The notes: generated by a model from the letters alone, not told the origin. Positions 27,426-36,551 are shown, counted from the stretch's first letter. The stretch: 64,000 nt of DNA from Chitinophaga filiformis (GCF_900102545.1 NZ_FNBN01000003.1:921461-985460), one strand, 5' to 3'. Made by a program: numbers and translations.

Positions 27426-27511
27426 TTTATTTGCGGCGCTTGCAGTTGTTTATATATGCTGGAGCCGGGAACGTGGTGAAGCAAGAGCACGCAGGAAACT
27501 AATTCATAAAG

Positions 27512-27548
27512 AAGGGGCTGTTTCAAAAATATTGAGCAGCCCCTTTTT
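27512..27548 (+). terminator. Rho-independent terminator
   Basis: aaggggctg (27512-27520) pairs with cagcccctt (27537-27545), 16-nt loop, then tttt. It lies 163 bp after the Gfo/Idh stop, beyond the repeat fragment. Confidence 0.75.
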
Positions 27549-27618
27549 CATTCGGGTAGCTGTTGATATCAGCCAGTCATTTAATCGAGCCGGCGTTTCG
27601 GCTTGAAAACCAGACTGA

Positions 27619-28551
27619 CTATTTCTTTTTACGGATCTTCAACGCATAGACAGCAGTCGTGCCACTATCACTAACATCCAGATCTTTGGAAGTAACTGTT
27701 GCATCCTGGAGGTGAGGAGCTATCCCTTGCAGCATACGCCCTGCGCCTTTATACGTAGCCAGGGCGCCGGGGCTTCCGGCCACCCATGTCGTGTCTGCAA
27801 ATATAGATGCAGAACTAATACCGCCTGAGGTAACGGTTGCAATACTATCCCTTACTACTTCCAGATTTTTCTGCTCGAGCACTGCTGTTTTTAGTCCAAG
27901 TGCATAGGCTGTGATACTAGCAGGCGCTGAAACCTCGTGATCTTTGCTGGCTGCAAACCATGAGGTGCCATAGGGGTAGGAATACACCAGGAGGTTAGCG
28001 TCTGACGCAACTTTTGCACCTCCTCCTATTAAAGTGTAGGCATTCTCAATAGTTACAGATGTAGCCGGATGAGACGCCACACTTGAAGTGTTTGAGAAAA
28101 GCCACATGTTGCTGGTCAGTTCCTGTTTTGTCATTCCGGTTACTTTCAACCCGATTGCATATCCATACAGTGTATGCACGAAGGTATGCATATGGTCTGT
28201 GGACGCTGCATGCCAGGTGGTGTAGTCCAGATCGGGGTACGCCGCCGTTAAAAATGCAGCAGACGTGGAAACTAATGGGGATGCTACAGCGCCTCCGCCA
28301 ATTAAGGCGTAGCCATCCGGCACTTTAACATCCAATTGAAGGTCAGTGCCCGTGGTGTAACTGGTAACAATTGCTATCTGCACTGTTCCCGACCAGTCGG
28401 TTCCGTACTCAATGCTTTTCAATAGCGGACTTGCTGCTTTGCGGGCAGTAGTAACAGGGCTAAGTTTGCTGTCCTGAATAGCTTGCTCTTTTTTACAGGC
28501 GGTCATGCAAATGAGCAATGCCGCCCATAAGAGGCTCATTGATTTTGACAT
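27619..28551 (-). CDS. Hypothetical lipoprotein with three internal repeats
   Basis: A 310-aa lipoprotein (signal ending MTAC). Residues 45-305 contain about three copies of a 90-residue unit recognisable from Y(A/T)LIGGGA, then W(H/F)AAS(T/K)DH, then a YAIGLK/YALGLK strand; the last copy is degenerate (TWVAGSPG, AVYALKI). I know of no named family. The repeats suggest a small beta-propeller or beta-prism surface protein. No obvious partner genes. Confidence 0.8.
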   Translation of the reverse strand: MSKSMSLLWAALLICMTACKKEQAIQDSKLSPVTTARKAASPLLKSIEYGTDWSGTVQIAIVTSYTTGTDLQLDVKVPDGYALIGGGAVASPLVSTSAAFLTAAYPDLDYTTWHAASTDHMHTFVHTLYGYAIGLKVTGMTKQELTSNMWLFSNTSSVASHPATSVTIENAYTLIGGGAKVASDANLLVYSYPYGTSWFAASKDHEVSAPASITAYALGLKTAVLEQKNLEVVRDSIATVTSGGISSASIFADTTWVAGSPGALATYKGAGRMLQGIAPHLQDATVTSKDLDVSDSGTTAVYALKIRKKK

Positions 28552-28946
28552 AAGGTGCTAGTTTAGTTGATTGGGGAATGAGGGATTAATACATGGATAG
28601 GGTAATATTCCCAGTGATTAGAAATTGGTTATCGCTTCCAATTTAATTACTTTCTTTTGGAATAAACAAAACTCTTCTTTATCCTAAATAGTTAAACAGT
28701 GTATAAGCCACAACTACACTACATAGGGGTTTCAGCAAGGTAGTGAAACTACTCATGCTATTACTTATTGCGACAATATTTAGATCTCTACTCTTATAGC
28801 ATTAAATACGACAGGTGGTGTAAAGTGGTTTATTACGCTTAGTAGTACGCTGTCGCTCTTAATGGTTGGGCAGCTGGCTTATCAGGTAAAAAAAGATTGA
28901 GGATGCATCAAATTGCTTTTGGCACAATCTCTATGTTTTATTGTGA
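28552..28946. other. Intergenic, AT-rich, no gene seen
   Basis: Contains only weak features: a 39-codon open stretch without a start (ending at a TGA near 28899) that would encode one membrane helix, and a sequence near 28743 (TAGTGAAACTACTC) weakly like the repeat-element core. Neither is convincing. Confidence 0.4.
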
Positions 28947-28954
28947 TATATTTG
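28947..28954 (+). promoter_or_regulatory. -7 box abutting the start codon at 28959
   Basis: TATATTTG, exact TAnnTTTG, ends 5 nt before the ATG, so transcription should start at or next to the start codon (leaderless mRNA). A TTG lies 25 nt upstream, slightly beyond normal spacing. Confidence 0.5.
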
Positions 28955-28958
28955 TGGT

Positions 28959-29504
28959 ATGAAAATCGGAAGACAGTTTAACACCCTAACCCTGAAAGAA
29001 TATCTCTTCTTCATTGATAATCATAAGAAATATACTGATTTCAATACTCTGGGACTTTACAGGTCAATTACAGAGAATAAGAAACTGACGATGGAGGATA
29101 AGATCGCAGTAAGGGAGTATGCCCATCAGACGTTTAAAAAGTCATTTGATTTCCTGCAGATAAAAGACCCGCAAACGTATGTAGACGTGTTAACACTAGG
29201 GCAGGAGTTGACCAGGATAGAGACGAAGAAGATTTGGGAAGATATTAGAAGATACCAGCAAAAGACCATTACAGAAAAGCGATTTGGGCACAGGAACTTT
29301 GGGATTTATTCCAAACATTCCTGTGGCTATGATACCTGTTCTAAAAATGGTTTGATGATAAGACAAGGATCTTACATCTCCGACGGAGAAATTTACTTCG
29401 AATCAGATAGAAACAGGTACGCAGCGTGGGATAAATCTGATAGGCGCAGACAGGAACGGAAGAAAGCACAACAGATGATCCGTAAAATGCTGGAGAGTGA
29501 GTAA
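28959..29504 (+). CDS. Hypothetical protein, 181 aa
   Basis: A soluble, strongly basic and helical protein with no signal or membrane segment. Recognisable features are a central helix-rich part (DKIAVREYAHQTFKKSFDFL) and a C-terminal Cys pair (SKHSCGYDTCSKNGLM, a C-x4-C) followed by a charged helix (DRRRQERKKAQQMIRKM). It may bind nucleic acid, which is inference from composition. The sequence is more AT-rich than its neighbours. Its stop codon directly abuts that of the convergent DUF4342 gene. Confidence 0.75.
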   Translation: MKIGRQFNTLTLKEYLFFIDNHKKYTDFNTLGLYRSITENKKLTMEDKIAVREYAHQTFKKSFDFLQIKDPQTYVDVLTLGQELTRIETKKIWEDIRRYQQKTITEKRFGHRNFGIYSKHSCGYDTCSKNGLMIRQGSYISDGEIYFESDRNRYAAWDKSDRRRQERKKAQQMIRKMLESE

Positions 29505-29762
29505 TCACTCCTGCTTTGGCGTTTCCTCTTCTCTTTCTACTGTAATCGTACATTCTCCGACCAGCGCAGCTAATGCGCCAACAGCTGCCAGGATGGGGGC
29601 TAATATTACGCCTACTACGCCAATAGTTAAGGGGAAAGACATCAGTTCCTTACCTGATTTATCCGTAATAGTGATCTTTCTTACGTTACCTTCTGCAATG
29701 AGCTCTTTTACCTTTTTGAGGAGGTTTTCGCCGTGCAGGGAGAAGGATTCTTTAGTTGCCAT
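29505..29762 (-). CDS. DUF4342 protein
   Basis: An 85-aa protein matching DUF4342: an N-terminal amphipathic segment (FSLHGENLLKKVKELIAEGNVRKI), a beta hairpin (ITITDKSGKELMSFPLTIGVVG) and a Gly/Ala-rich hydrophobic segment (about 48-66), then an acidic tail. Family function is unknown; members often sit with stress-related genes. Confidence 0.85.
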   Translation of the reverse strand: MATKESFSLHGENLLKKVKELIAEGNVRKITITDKSGKELMSFPLTIGVVGVILAPILAAVGALAALVGECTITVEREEETPKQE

Positions 29763-29859
29763 GGGTTAAGATTATAAGTGATAATTTTGGTACAGGAAGT
29801 TACGATATTTTAGATAATATACTAGTGATAGTAACTATATTGAATATAAATAAGAACCT

Positions 29860-29940
29860 ATGAAATTGAATTTAGATATTCCTGCCTTGAAGAAAAAGGC
29901 ACTTATAGCTAGTGTAATATGCCATGCATCTAAAAGTTAA
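29860..29940 (+). CDS. Possible 26-aa small peptide
   Basis: An ATG at 29860 opens a 26-codon frame: MKLNLDIPALKKKALIASV, then ICHASKS and TAA. The N-terminus resembles the KLNLD...LKKK leaders of Bacteroidota lanthipeptide or rSAM-type precursors, but the Gly-Gly site and a modifying enzyme are missing. The frame is short enough to be chance; it may be a precursor remnant. The rest of 29763-30084 is non-coding. Confidence 0.2.
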   Translation: MKLNLDIPALKKKALIASVICHASKS

Positions 29941-29976
29941 ATTTTCTTTAAGAGGAAATGAAGTTGGCAAAATAAT

Positions 29977-29984
29977 TATATTTG
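29977..29984 (+). promoter_or_regulatory. -7 box for the carbonic anhydrase gene
   Basis: TATATTTG, exact TAnnTTTG, 100 nt before the GTG start at 30085. Confidence 0.45.
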
Positions 29985-30084
29985 CCGCTGATTGCCTGTT
30001 ATAAGGTGGCGGCATTGGAATGTGAATAGTTTAACCCACTTGTACACGAGAGCGTCTATTTCGTATTAACATAAAAAAAGAACA

Positions 30085-30843
30085 GTGAAAAATTTAATCG
30101 CCTCTATGATGGTGATACTTTGTGTACAAAGTATTGCCACTGCTCAAACGAGTACCTCAACAAAAAAAGCAACCATTGATTCTGTAAAATGGAAAGCCGA
30201 CCATTATGTGATAGACAGAGATACCGCCTTTAAAGACCCGCGGCTTGCTATTAAGAAACTGATGGGTGGTAATAAAAGATTCGTTGAAAACAAATCTATC
30301 CGTCCACGGCAGGATGCACAAACCATTAAAAAATTAGGGTTTGGCCAAAAGCCTTTTGCAACGATCGTCAGCTGCTCCGATTCCAGAGTTCCTAATGAAT
30401 TGATCTTTGACCAGGGTCTGGGAGATTTGTTTATTATCAGAACAGCCGGACAAGTATCATCGGCTGCATCTTACGGAAGCATGGAGTATGCGGTGTTGAA
30501 ATTGTATAGCAGATTAATAGTTGTTTTAGGCCATACAGAATGTGGCGCTGTGGCTGCGGCTGTAGAAAGACCCGAAGATGTACCTGGCCATATTGTTACG
30601 TTAATTAATGACATTAAGCCAGCTGTAGCCAAATGTGCCAATATGCCCGGAGATCCTGTTAATAATGCTGTAAGACAGAATGTAATTGACCAGGTAAATG
30701 CACTCAGGGACTTAGACCCCATCTTACATAAAAAATATGTAAAAGGAGAGATCCTGATTGTAGGTGCTGTTTATGATATTCATACAGGAAAAGTAGAATT
30801 CCTGGATGAGACGATGAAAGATCTTCCTGAGAAAACCAAATAG
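30085..30843 (+). CDS. Exported beta-class carbonic anhydrase
   Basis: Interconverts CO2 and bicarbonate. It uses a GTG start at 30085; this start gives a complete signal peptide (residues 1-20, QSIATAQ). Zinc ligands are C97, H150 and C153 (SCSDSRVPNE and LGHTECGAV), with the catalytic D99-R101 dyad, all spaced as in the beta class. Length 252 aa. The signal predicts a periplasmic enzyme, less common than cytoplasmic forms. A shared terminator separates it from the convergent GH8 gene. Confidence 0.94.
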   Translation: MKNLIASMMVILCVQSIATAQTSTSTKKATIDSVKWKADHYVIDRDTAFKDPRLAIKKLMGGNKRFVENKSIRPRQDAQTIKKLGFGQKPFATIVSCSDSRVPNELIFDQGLGDLFIIRTAGQVSSAASYGSMEYAVLKLYSRLIVVLGHTECGAVAAAVERPEDVPGHIVTLINDIKPAVAKCANMPGDPVNNAVRQNVIDQVNALRDLDPILHKKYVKGEILIVGAVYDIHTGKVEFLDETMKDLPEKTK

Positions 30844-30878
30844 TACCAGGTATTTAAACGAAGTATTTAATTCATAAG

Positions 30879-30913
30879 GAAGCCGGCCCAATTAACTGAG
30901 CCGGCTTCTTTTT
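30879..30913. terminator. Bidirectional terminator
   Basis: Stem gaagccggc (30879-30887) with gccggcttc (30900-30908), 12-nt loop, then ttttt. It lies between the convergent carbonic anhydrase and GH8 genes. Confidence 0.85.
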
Positions 30914-30925
30914 GTTTAGCAATGC

Positions 30926-32842
30926 TTAGTTTTTGATAACCTTCTTCGTTGTTACAATGCCATTATGGATCAGTTTAACAATATACACTCCGGCAGGCAG
31001 ATGGCTTGCAGAGAATGATTTGTTATAACTACCTGCAGAAAGATTCTCTCTGAATATAGCAGCTACCTGTTTACCATTGATATCAGATATCACCAGCGCA
31101 GTTACACCTGCATCTTTCAATGTAAATGCAACATTGGCATTAGTAGAAAATGGTGTTGGATAGATACTGAACTGGGTAGTGGATGGCTTCTCAGGTACAA
31201 GGGCCGCTATTTTCGATGAAGACTGACCGGTTCTCACCTTTATTTCAGTAATACTGTTCCATGCGTTTGCGGTATTACCATGTCCTACGATCCTTACATA
31301 TTTGGCAGATCTGGCGGTAAATGTGAATGTTTCCAGTGCGGTGGTAGTACCACTGCTACGCAGGCCGGTAGCAGCTGAAGTCCACGCGCTGCCGTCGGTG
31401 CTGGTCAGGATGTCAAAGATGGCACTTCTCGTATTGCCGCTGTAGAATGCAATATCAACCCCGGTTACATTAGTAACTGAGCCAAGACAGAGTTGTATGT
31501 ACTGGCCATCGCCGCTGGCCGACCAACGGGTAGCAAAGTTATTGTCCAGTACATTGGCCGGAACGTTACCGTCATCGCTGCTGGCGCTGGCAGGTTCGCA
31601 TGCTGGTGGAGGTGGAGTAGTACCTGCCTCTGGTTTCCACCAGTTACCTGAGATGAACAGCTGACATAAGAGACTGTAAGTATCACTGTAGTAGCCGGAT
31701 TTAGCCGTCTTGAGGAAATTCCAGCCGCTGTTAACGAAAGCCTGGTTGTTGCTGTTCACCACCGCTGCTGCTACAAATGGCGCTACGAATACAGCCTCTG
31801 GATCACTACCTGAAACAGTACCATTCAGCTGATAACCATCTTTCACATTCGCAGGATTACCACCGGTCTTACCAATAATCCAGGTAGCGATCTTGTTGGA
31901 AATGTTTTGCGCTGTGGTATTGCCATACAGGGCATAGTCCATTACAACGCGTAAAGGCACGCGGCAGGCGTTGTAGTTGTATTCGTTTGTCTGCGGACCT
32001 TCATCAATGAAATTTTTCGGTGCTGGCTCCGGAGGATTCTTTACCACGAAGTCAGAAATAAGACCAGTAGAAGGAGAGTAGGTAGCGCTGAACTGATTGT
32101 ACACTGCATACAGGTTGTTGATGAGGTTCAGCCAGGTAGCATCGCCTGTCTCCTGGTAGAATGCACGCAGATGGCTCAGCATCCAGTCGGAAGGACGTGT
32201 ATTCAATGCGCTTTTAGCGTCCCAGTCGCCCAGGTTCAGGCGGTTGGTAGAAGTGACATTGGCAGCTTTTAAGCCATTGGTGATCATCTTCTTTGCTTCA
32301 TTGAGATAATTGATAGTGCCGTTGGAACCCCACTGATAATGCGCCAGGATCAGCGAATAAGCGATATCAATATCACCGTCTGTCGCGGAATCAAAATGCC
32401 CCTGGGCGCCGGTGGCATCTGCCACTACCCATCCCATCAGGTTGGTGTTGATACTGCTGTGGAAGGCCCGGGCAGTTTTGTACAATCCGTCGTAAATAGC
32501 GTGTGCGTTGGGATCATAACCAGCCATCAATGCGGTGATCACCATGCCATAGCCATGTCCCTCGGAGGTACCTAATGGTACAAAACCTTCGGCATCCCCA
32601 CTGATCTCACCTCTTACATAATAACCTCCCGGAAGGGATGCAAGATTGTTTTTCAGGTACTTTGATTTCCAGTAATCATAGTAGCCGGCTACACTGGCGT
32701 TCATGGCTGCCTGTGTAACGTTGTTTGGTTTGATACAGTTTGGATAGGTGACTGCTTGTGGGAAAGGCTTGTTCTGCGCCTGCACAAGGAGGCTGGTAAC
32801 ACACAAGGTGCTGGTTACCAGTAATGAAGAGAATTTAGTCAT
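30926..32842 (-). CDS. GH8 endoglucanase-type enzyme with discoidin domain and T9SS type A sorting domain
   Basis: A 638-aa secreted glycosidase. Signal peptide 1-22; GH8 (alpha/alpha)6 domain about 25-410 with the proton-donor motif TSEGHGYGM (E94) and ATDGDIDIAYSLIL (D157/D159 region). A Pro-rich linker leads to an F5/8 type C (CBM32-like) domain about 418-540 (NVLDNNFATRWSASGDGQYI, KYVRIVGHGNT), then a Por C-terminal sorting domain (FSIYPTPFSTN, LPAGVYIVKLIHNG). GH8 includes cellulases, chitosanases, licheninases and xylanases; I cannot choose among them. It is surface-displayed or released by T9SS. Confidence 0.94.
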   Translation of the reverse strand: MTKFSSLLVTSTLCVTSLLVQAQNKPFPQAVTYPNCIKPNNVTQAAMNASVAGYYDYWKSKYLKNNLASLPGGYYVRGEISGDAEGFVPLGTSEGHGYGMVITALMAGYDPNAHAIYDGLYKTARAFHSSINTNLMGWVVADATGAQGHFDSATDGDIDIAYSLILAHYQWGSNGTINYLNEAKKMITNGLKAANVTSTNRLNLGDWDAKSALNTRPSDWMLSHLRAFYQETGDATWLNLINNLYAVYNQFSATYSPSTGLISDFVVKNPPEPAPKNFIDEGPQTNEYNYNACRVPLRVVMDYALYGNTTAQNISNKIATWIIGKTGGNPANVKDGYQLNGTVSGSDPEAVFVAPFVAAAVVNSNNQAFVNSGWNFLKTAKSGYYSDTYSLLCQLFISGNWWKPEAGTTPPPPACEPASASSDDGNVPANVLDNNFATRWSASGDGQYIQLCLGSVTNVTGVDIAFYSGNTRSAIFDILTSTDGSAWTSAATGLRSSGTTTALETFTFTARSAKYVRIVGHGNTANAWNSITEIKVRTGQSSSKIAALVPEKPSTTQFSIYPTPFSTNANVAFTLKDAGVTALVISDINGKQVAAIFRENLSAGSYNKSFSASHLPAGVYIVKLIHNGIVTTKKVIKN

Positions 32843-33091
32843 ATACGGTCAATTTTAAGGGTGCGGTTTTCCTGTTATAGGCTATTTTGAGTCGTGTTTC
32901 TATGGTTTATGCAAACGATTGCTAAAGTAAGAATAAGTACAATATAAATAAGCAAATTTATTTAAGTCAGTCGCCCGCAGCCTGCGGTTTTCCTACACTG
33001 TTTTTAATTATGAGTAAGGTCTTGTTTTGCTAAGGCATTGATAAAGATTAAATTTATCATCTGAAAGCAAATCTATCATTCATCCAATATT

Positions 33092-33856
33092 ATGACTATG
33101 AGAATCGGAATACTATCATTATGCTTTGCCGCTCTTACGGGGAGCGTAAACGCCCAGATCAGCGCGCCAGATACTGTAAAAACTTCAAAGGGGCCGTTGG
33201 TGGTACAGCCGGTGGAACATGCCAGCCTGGTGCTCTCTGCAGCCGGTACTGTTATTTATGCCGATCCTGCAGGTAAAACGGAGAAGTTTAAGGGCCTGGC
33301 AGCACCGGATATTATTCTCATTACGGATATTCATGGCGACCATTTCGATTCAGCGGCTATTGCCTCTCTGAAGACCAGCAAGACCCGTCTGATCGTTCCA
33401 CAGGCAGTGGCAGACAAATTACCGGCGTCTTATAAACCAATGGTAACGGTGTTAAAGAACTTTGGGGTGACTACTCAGAATGGTATTACTATTAATGCTA
33501 TCCCCATGTACAACCTGCCGGAAACACCTGATTCCAAACATCCAAAGGGAAGAGGGAATGGATATATAGTGACCGTTGGCGGCGCCCGTATCTATATCTC
33601 CGGTGATACGCAGGGTATTCCGGAAATGCGCTCGCTCAGGAATATCAATGTAGCTTTCGTTTGTATGAATCTGCCTTATACCATGGATGTGCCGGAAGCG
33701 GCAGATGCTGTACTGGCGTTTAAGCCCAGGATCGTTTATCCGTATCATTACCGCGGTGCTAAAGGCTTAAGCGATGTGAATGCCTTTAAAGAGAAGGTAA
33801 ATGCGGGAAATAAGAATATAGAGGTACGTCTGCGTAACTGGTATCCTAAGCAGTAA
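33092..33856 (+). CDS. Exported MBL-fold metallohydrolase, UlaG-like
   Basis: A 254-aa protein with a signal peptide (1-20, GSVNAQ). The metal site is DIHGDHFD (H-x-x-D-H arrangement), followed by a GDTQGI strand and a C-terminal PYHYRG. This is the UlaG/UPF0173 branch of the metallo-beta-lactamase fold, whose members are lactonases or phosphodiesterases. Periplasmic location is inferred from the signal. Substrate unknown. Confidence 0.9.
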   Translation: MTMRIGILSLCFAALTGSVNAQISAPDTVKTSKGPLVVQPVEHASLVLSAAGTVIYADPAGKTEKFKGLAAPDIILITDIHGDHFDSAAIASLKTSKTRLIVPQAVADKLPASYKPMVTVLKNFGVTTQNGITINAIPMYNLPETPDSKHPKGRGNGYIVTVGGARIYISGDTQGIPEMRSLRNINVAFVCMNLPYTMDVPEAADAVLAFKPRIVYPYHYRGAKGLSDVNAFKEKVNAGNKNIEVRLRNWYPKQ

Positions 33857-33992
33857 TTAATGCAATTCATCGCTAAAATTGATATTGACAGCTTTTTCTG
33901 TCAATAGGCCGGTGCAAATTGGATTATAAGAACCGATTAGCTGTTCTGCTGAACAGCAGTGTGTAATGAGTTCTTTGTCATAGATTTTATTT

Positions 33993-34000
33993 TATCTTTG
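33993..34000 (+). promoter_or_regulatory. -7 box abutting the AAA-ATPase start
   Basis: TATCTTTG, exact TAnnTTTG, ends 5 nt before the ATG at 34006, implying a leaderless message. A palindromic hairpin (gctgttc-tgct-gaacagc, 33940-33957) lies about 50 bp upstream and may be an operator. Confidence 0.5.
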
Positions 34001-34005
34001 ATTTT

Positions 34006-35532
34006 ATGAGAAAGTATCCAATAGGCTTACAGGATTTTGTGAAAATAAGAAAGGAGGGCTTTTTATATATTGATAAAACTCAATCAATTCATAAATTGAT
34101 TGACTCCGGGAATTATTATTTTCTAAGCAGACCGAGACGTTTTGGTAAATCCCTATTGTTGTCTACCATTAAGGAGATTTTTAGTGGCAATAAGGATTTA
34201 TTTGAAGGTCTGTGGATCCATGATAAATGGAATTGGGAACAAAAGCACCCAGTGATACATCTCAGATTTAGCCAAATTGACTATAAAGAACTTGGGTTAA
34301 CCGAGGCTATTAGTCGTGAACTCGATTTTTTAGCTAAAGAATTTAATCTTACGCTAACTCAAGATAGCCTTGCACTGAAATTCAGGGAATTAATCCGGGA
34401 AGTAGCGAAGATTGGCCGGGTTGTGATCCTGATTGATGAATATGATAAGCCCATTACAGATTACCTGGAGAATTTAAAAAAGGTAGAAGAGAACAGGTCA
34501 GTATTTAAAAGTTTTTATTCTGTATTAAAGGATGCTGATGAATATATTCGTTTGTTATTACTCTCAGGGGTAAGCCGATTTTCTAAAGTCAGCATATTCT
34601 CTGATCTGAATAACCTTTATGATATTACGCTTAATCCGCATTATGCCACATTGGTGGGAATTACTCAGCAAGAGCTTGAGTCAGGTTTTAAAGAAGAGAT
34701 AATTGCTCTTCAGGAAAGCCAGGCTGATATTTTACAGAAATTAAAGGAATGGTATAACGGATATTCATGGGATGGCAACAGTAGAGTATATAATCCATTT
34801 TCTATACTCAATTTTATGGGGTCTGGGCGGATTCAAAATTTTTGGTTTCAAACGGGCACACCAACATGGTTAGTGAATCTGATGAAGCATAACCGGGAGT
34901 TTGAACTTGAAAATATACGGATTGGAGAAAATGCTTTAAGTAGTTTCAACGTGGAGCATTTAACTTCAGTACCGGTTTTGTTCCAGACAGGTTATCTGAC
35001 AATTAGAAATTATGATGAAGAAGCGAGATTATATGAGCTTGGTTATCCAAATAGAGAGGTAGAAGAAAGTTTGACGGATGCCTTGCTAAGTGCGTATCGA
35101 AATGTATTCCCTGGAAACGATTCAATGGCAGTTACGTATGATTTAAGTAAGGCATTGAAAAATAATAATATGCCTCAAATGATCAAAGCGCTGGATATAA
35201 TTATTTCCACTATTCCTTATGATCATTGGAAAGCTGAAAGCGAATCGATCTTTCACATCATAGTACATCTATCCTTTAAGCGCCTGGGACTTGATGTACG
35301 TAGCGAGGTACATAGTTCTACCGGTCGATGCGATGTGTTAGTATTCACCGATCAATATATTTTTGCTATAGAGTTGAAATTAAATGGTTCCGCGCAGGTC
35401 GCTCTTGATCAGATCTTTGAGAGGGGGTATTTGCGTCCTTATCAATTAGATGCTAGAAGGAGAATAGCCATTGGTATTAATTTCTCATCTGAGAAACGAT
35501 CTGTTGAAGAATTTTTGGTTAAAGAAGCGTGA
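34006..35532 (+). CDS. AAA-ATPase-like protein with PD-(D/E)XK nuclease-like C-terminus
   Basis: A 508-aa soluble protein. The N-terminal AAA-ATPase_like domain (PF09820 type) opens PIGLQDFVKIRKEGFLYIDK, with Walker A SRPRRFGKS (K48) and Walker B VVILIDEYDKP (about 143-153). The C-terminal DUF1703 domain has a nuclease-like core GRCDVLV...FAIELKL (D, E-x-K) and ALDQIFERGY. Such genes are multi-copy and patchy in Bacteroidota and often called mobile or defence-like, but no function is established. AT-rich codon use contrasts with both neighbours, suggesting transfer. Confidence 0.9.
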   Translation: MRKYPIGLQDFVKIRKEGFLYIDKTQSIHKLIDSGNYYFLSRPRRFGKSLLLSTIKEIFSGNKDLFEGLWIHDKWNWEQKHPVIHLRFSQIDYKELGLTEAISRELDFLAKEFNLTLTQDSLALKFRELIREVAKIGRVVILIDEYDKPITDYLENLKKVEENRSVFKSFYSVLKDADEYIRLLLLSGVSRFSKVSIFSDLNNLYDITLNPHYATLVGITQQELESGFKEEIIALQESQADILQKLKEWYNGYSWDGNSRVYNPFSILNFMGSGRIQNFWFQTGTPTWLVNLMKHNREFELENIRIGENALSSFNVEHLTSVPVLFQTGYLTIRNYDEEARLYELGYPNREVEESLTDALLSAYRNVFPGNDSMAVTYDLSKALKNNNMPQMIKALDIIISTIPYDHWKAESESIFHIIVHLSFKRLGLDVRSEVHSSTGRCDVLVFTDQYIFAIELKLNGSAQVALDQIFERGYLRPYQLDARRRIAIGINFSSEKRSVEEFLVKEA

Positions 35533-35563
35533 TTTATAGGTTTTAGCCAAAGTGATTATATAG

Positions 35564-35590
35564 AGCCGGCAGCATATGCCGGCTTTTTTA
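35564..35590 (+). terminator. Rho-independent terminator
   Basis: Stem agccggca (35564-35571) with tgccggct (35577-35584), 5-nt loop, then tttttt. Confidence 0.85.
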
Positions 35591-35717
35591 TGCCCCTGGA
35601 AAAATATCCATTAGGTTGGGAAATACTGTCATTCTCTACGGTGTTGTTTTGAACCATCTTTGTATCACAAAACGAAACAAACACAAACACAAAACAAAAC
35701 ACAAAAATATACGCACA

Positions 35718-36503
35718 ATGAAAACGACATCAACTTCAAAATGGCAATTAAAGAGTGTTTTATTCACAGCTTTTGTACTGCTTCTGAGCCTCTTTTCCGT
35801 ATCCTCTTTTGCACAGAAAAAGACCGCTAGAAATATTGTACTTGTTCATGGTGCTTTCGTAGATGGTTCCGGCTGGAAGAAAGTATATGATATACTGTCG
35901 AAGAAGGGATATAATGTAACTATAGTTCAGTATCCGCTTACTTCACTGGCAGATGATGTGGCAGCTACCAAACGTATACTGGACAGGCAGGATGGTCCCA
36001 CTGTACTGGTAGGTCATTCCTGGGGTGGTACTATCATCACTGAAGCAGGTACACATCCAAACGTAGCTTCTCTGGTATATGTGGCCGCTTTCCAGCCTGA
36101 CAAAGGTGAGAATACGCTTCAATGGGCTACATCATTGCCTGGCGCTCCTGAAGCCGGTATACTGCCTCCGGATGAAAAAGGATTTCTCTACTATGACTTA
36201 GCGAAATTCCATGCTGGTTTCGCCGCAGATCTGAGCAAAGCAGAATCAGACTTTATGGCAGCATCACAGGCGCCCATCTTTGGTGCAAGTTTTACTACAC
36301 CTGTAGCTGATGCTGCATGGAAAACAAAACCTGCCTACGCCATTGTAGCTACTGAAGATAAGGCCATCGTTCCGGACATTCAACGTAATATGTACAAACG
36401 TGCTGGTGATAAAGTAACGGAAGTAAAAGGTAGTCACGCAGTGTTTATATCACGCCCTGAAGAAGTTGCAAAGGTGATCATAGCTGCCGCTGAAGGTAAA
36501 TAG
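35718..36503 (+). CDS. Exported alpha/beta hydrolase
   Basis: A 261-aa hydrolase; ATG 35718 starts the signal peptide (SVLFTAFVLLLSLFSVSSFA). Motifs are VLVHGAFVDGSGW (oxyanion hole), VLVGHSWGGTIIT (nucleophile Ser) and VKGSHAVFISRPEEVA (catalytic His). It is closest in outline to the small esterase/haloperoxidase-like group often annotated as alpha/beta hydrolase of the EstA/salicylate-esterase type. Substrate unknown. It ends in a clean terminator. Confidence 0.9.
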   Translation: MKTTSTSKWQLKSVLFTAFVLLLSLFSVSSFAQKKTARNIVLVHGAFVDGSGWKKVYDILSKKGYNVTIVQYPLTSLADDVAATKRILDRQDGPTVLVGHSWGGTIITEAGTHPNVASLVYVAAFQPDKGENTLQWATSLPGAPEAGILPPDEKGFLYYDLAKFHAGFAADLSKAESDFMAASQAPIFGASFTTPVADAAWKTKPAYAIVATEDKAIVPDIQRNMYKRAGDKVTEVKGSHAVFISRPEEVAKVIIAAAEGK

Positions 36504-36551
36504 TTTTGGAAGAACAGACCGAGGGTTAACTATAGAGTGGATAACAAACAA

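Noticed and set aside
27382..27606. 74-aa plus-strand ORF
   Set aside because: Lies in the repeat fragment and the terminator hairpin; no start signal and no conserved features.
28724..28760. Possible extra copy of the repeat core (GGTTTCAGCAAGG, TAGTGAAACTACTC)
   Set aside because: Only 11-14 nt match and the order differs from the element; could be chance.
28783..28899. 39-codon open stretch encoding one hydrophobic helix
   Set aside because: No start codon before the helix and no neighbours to extend it; too short to support.
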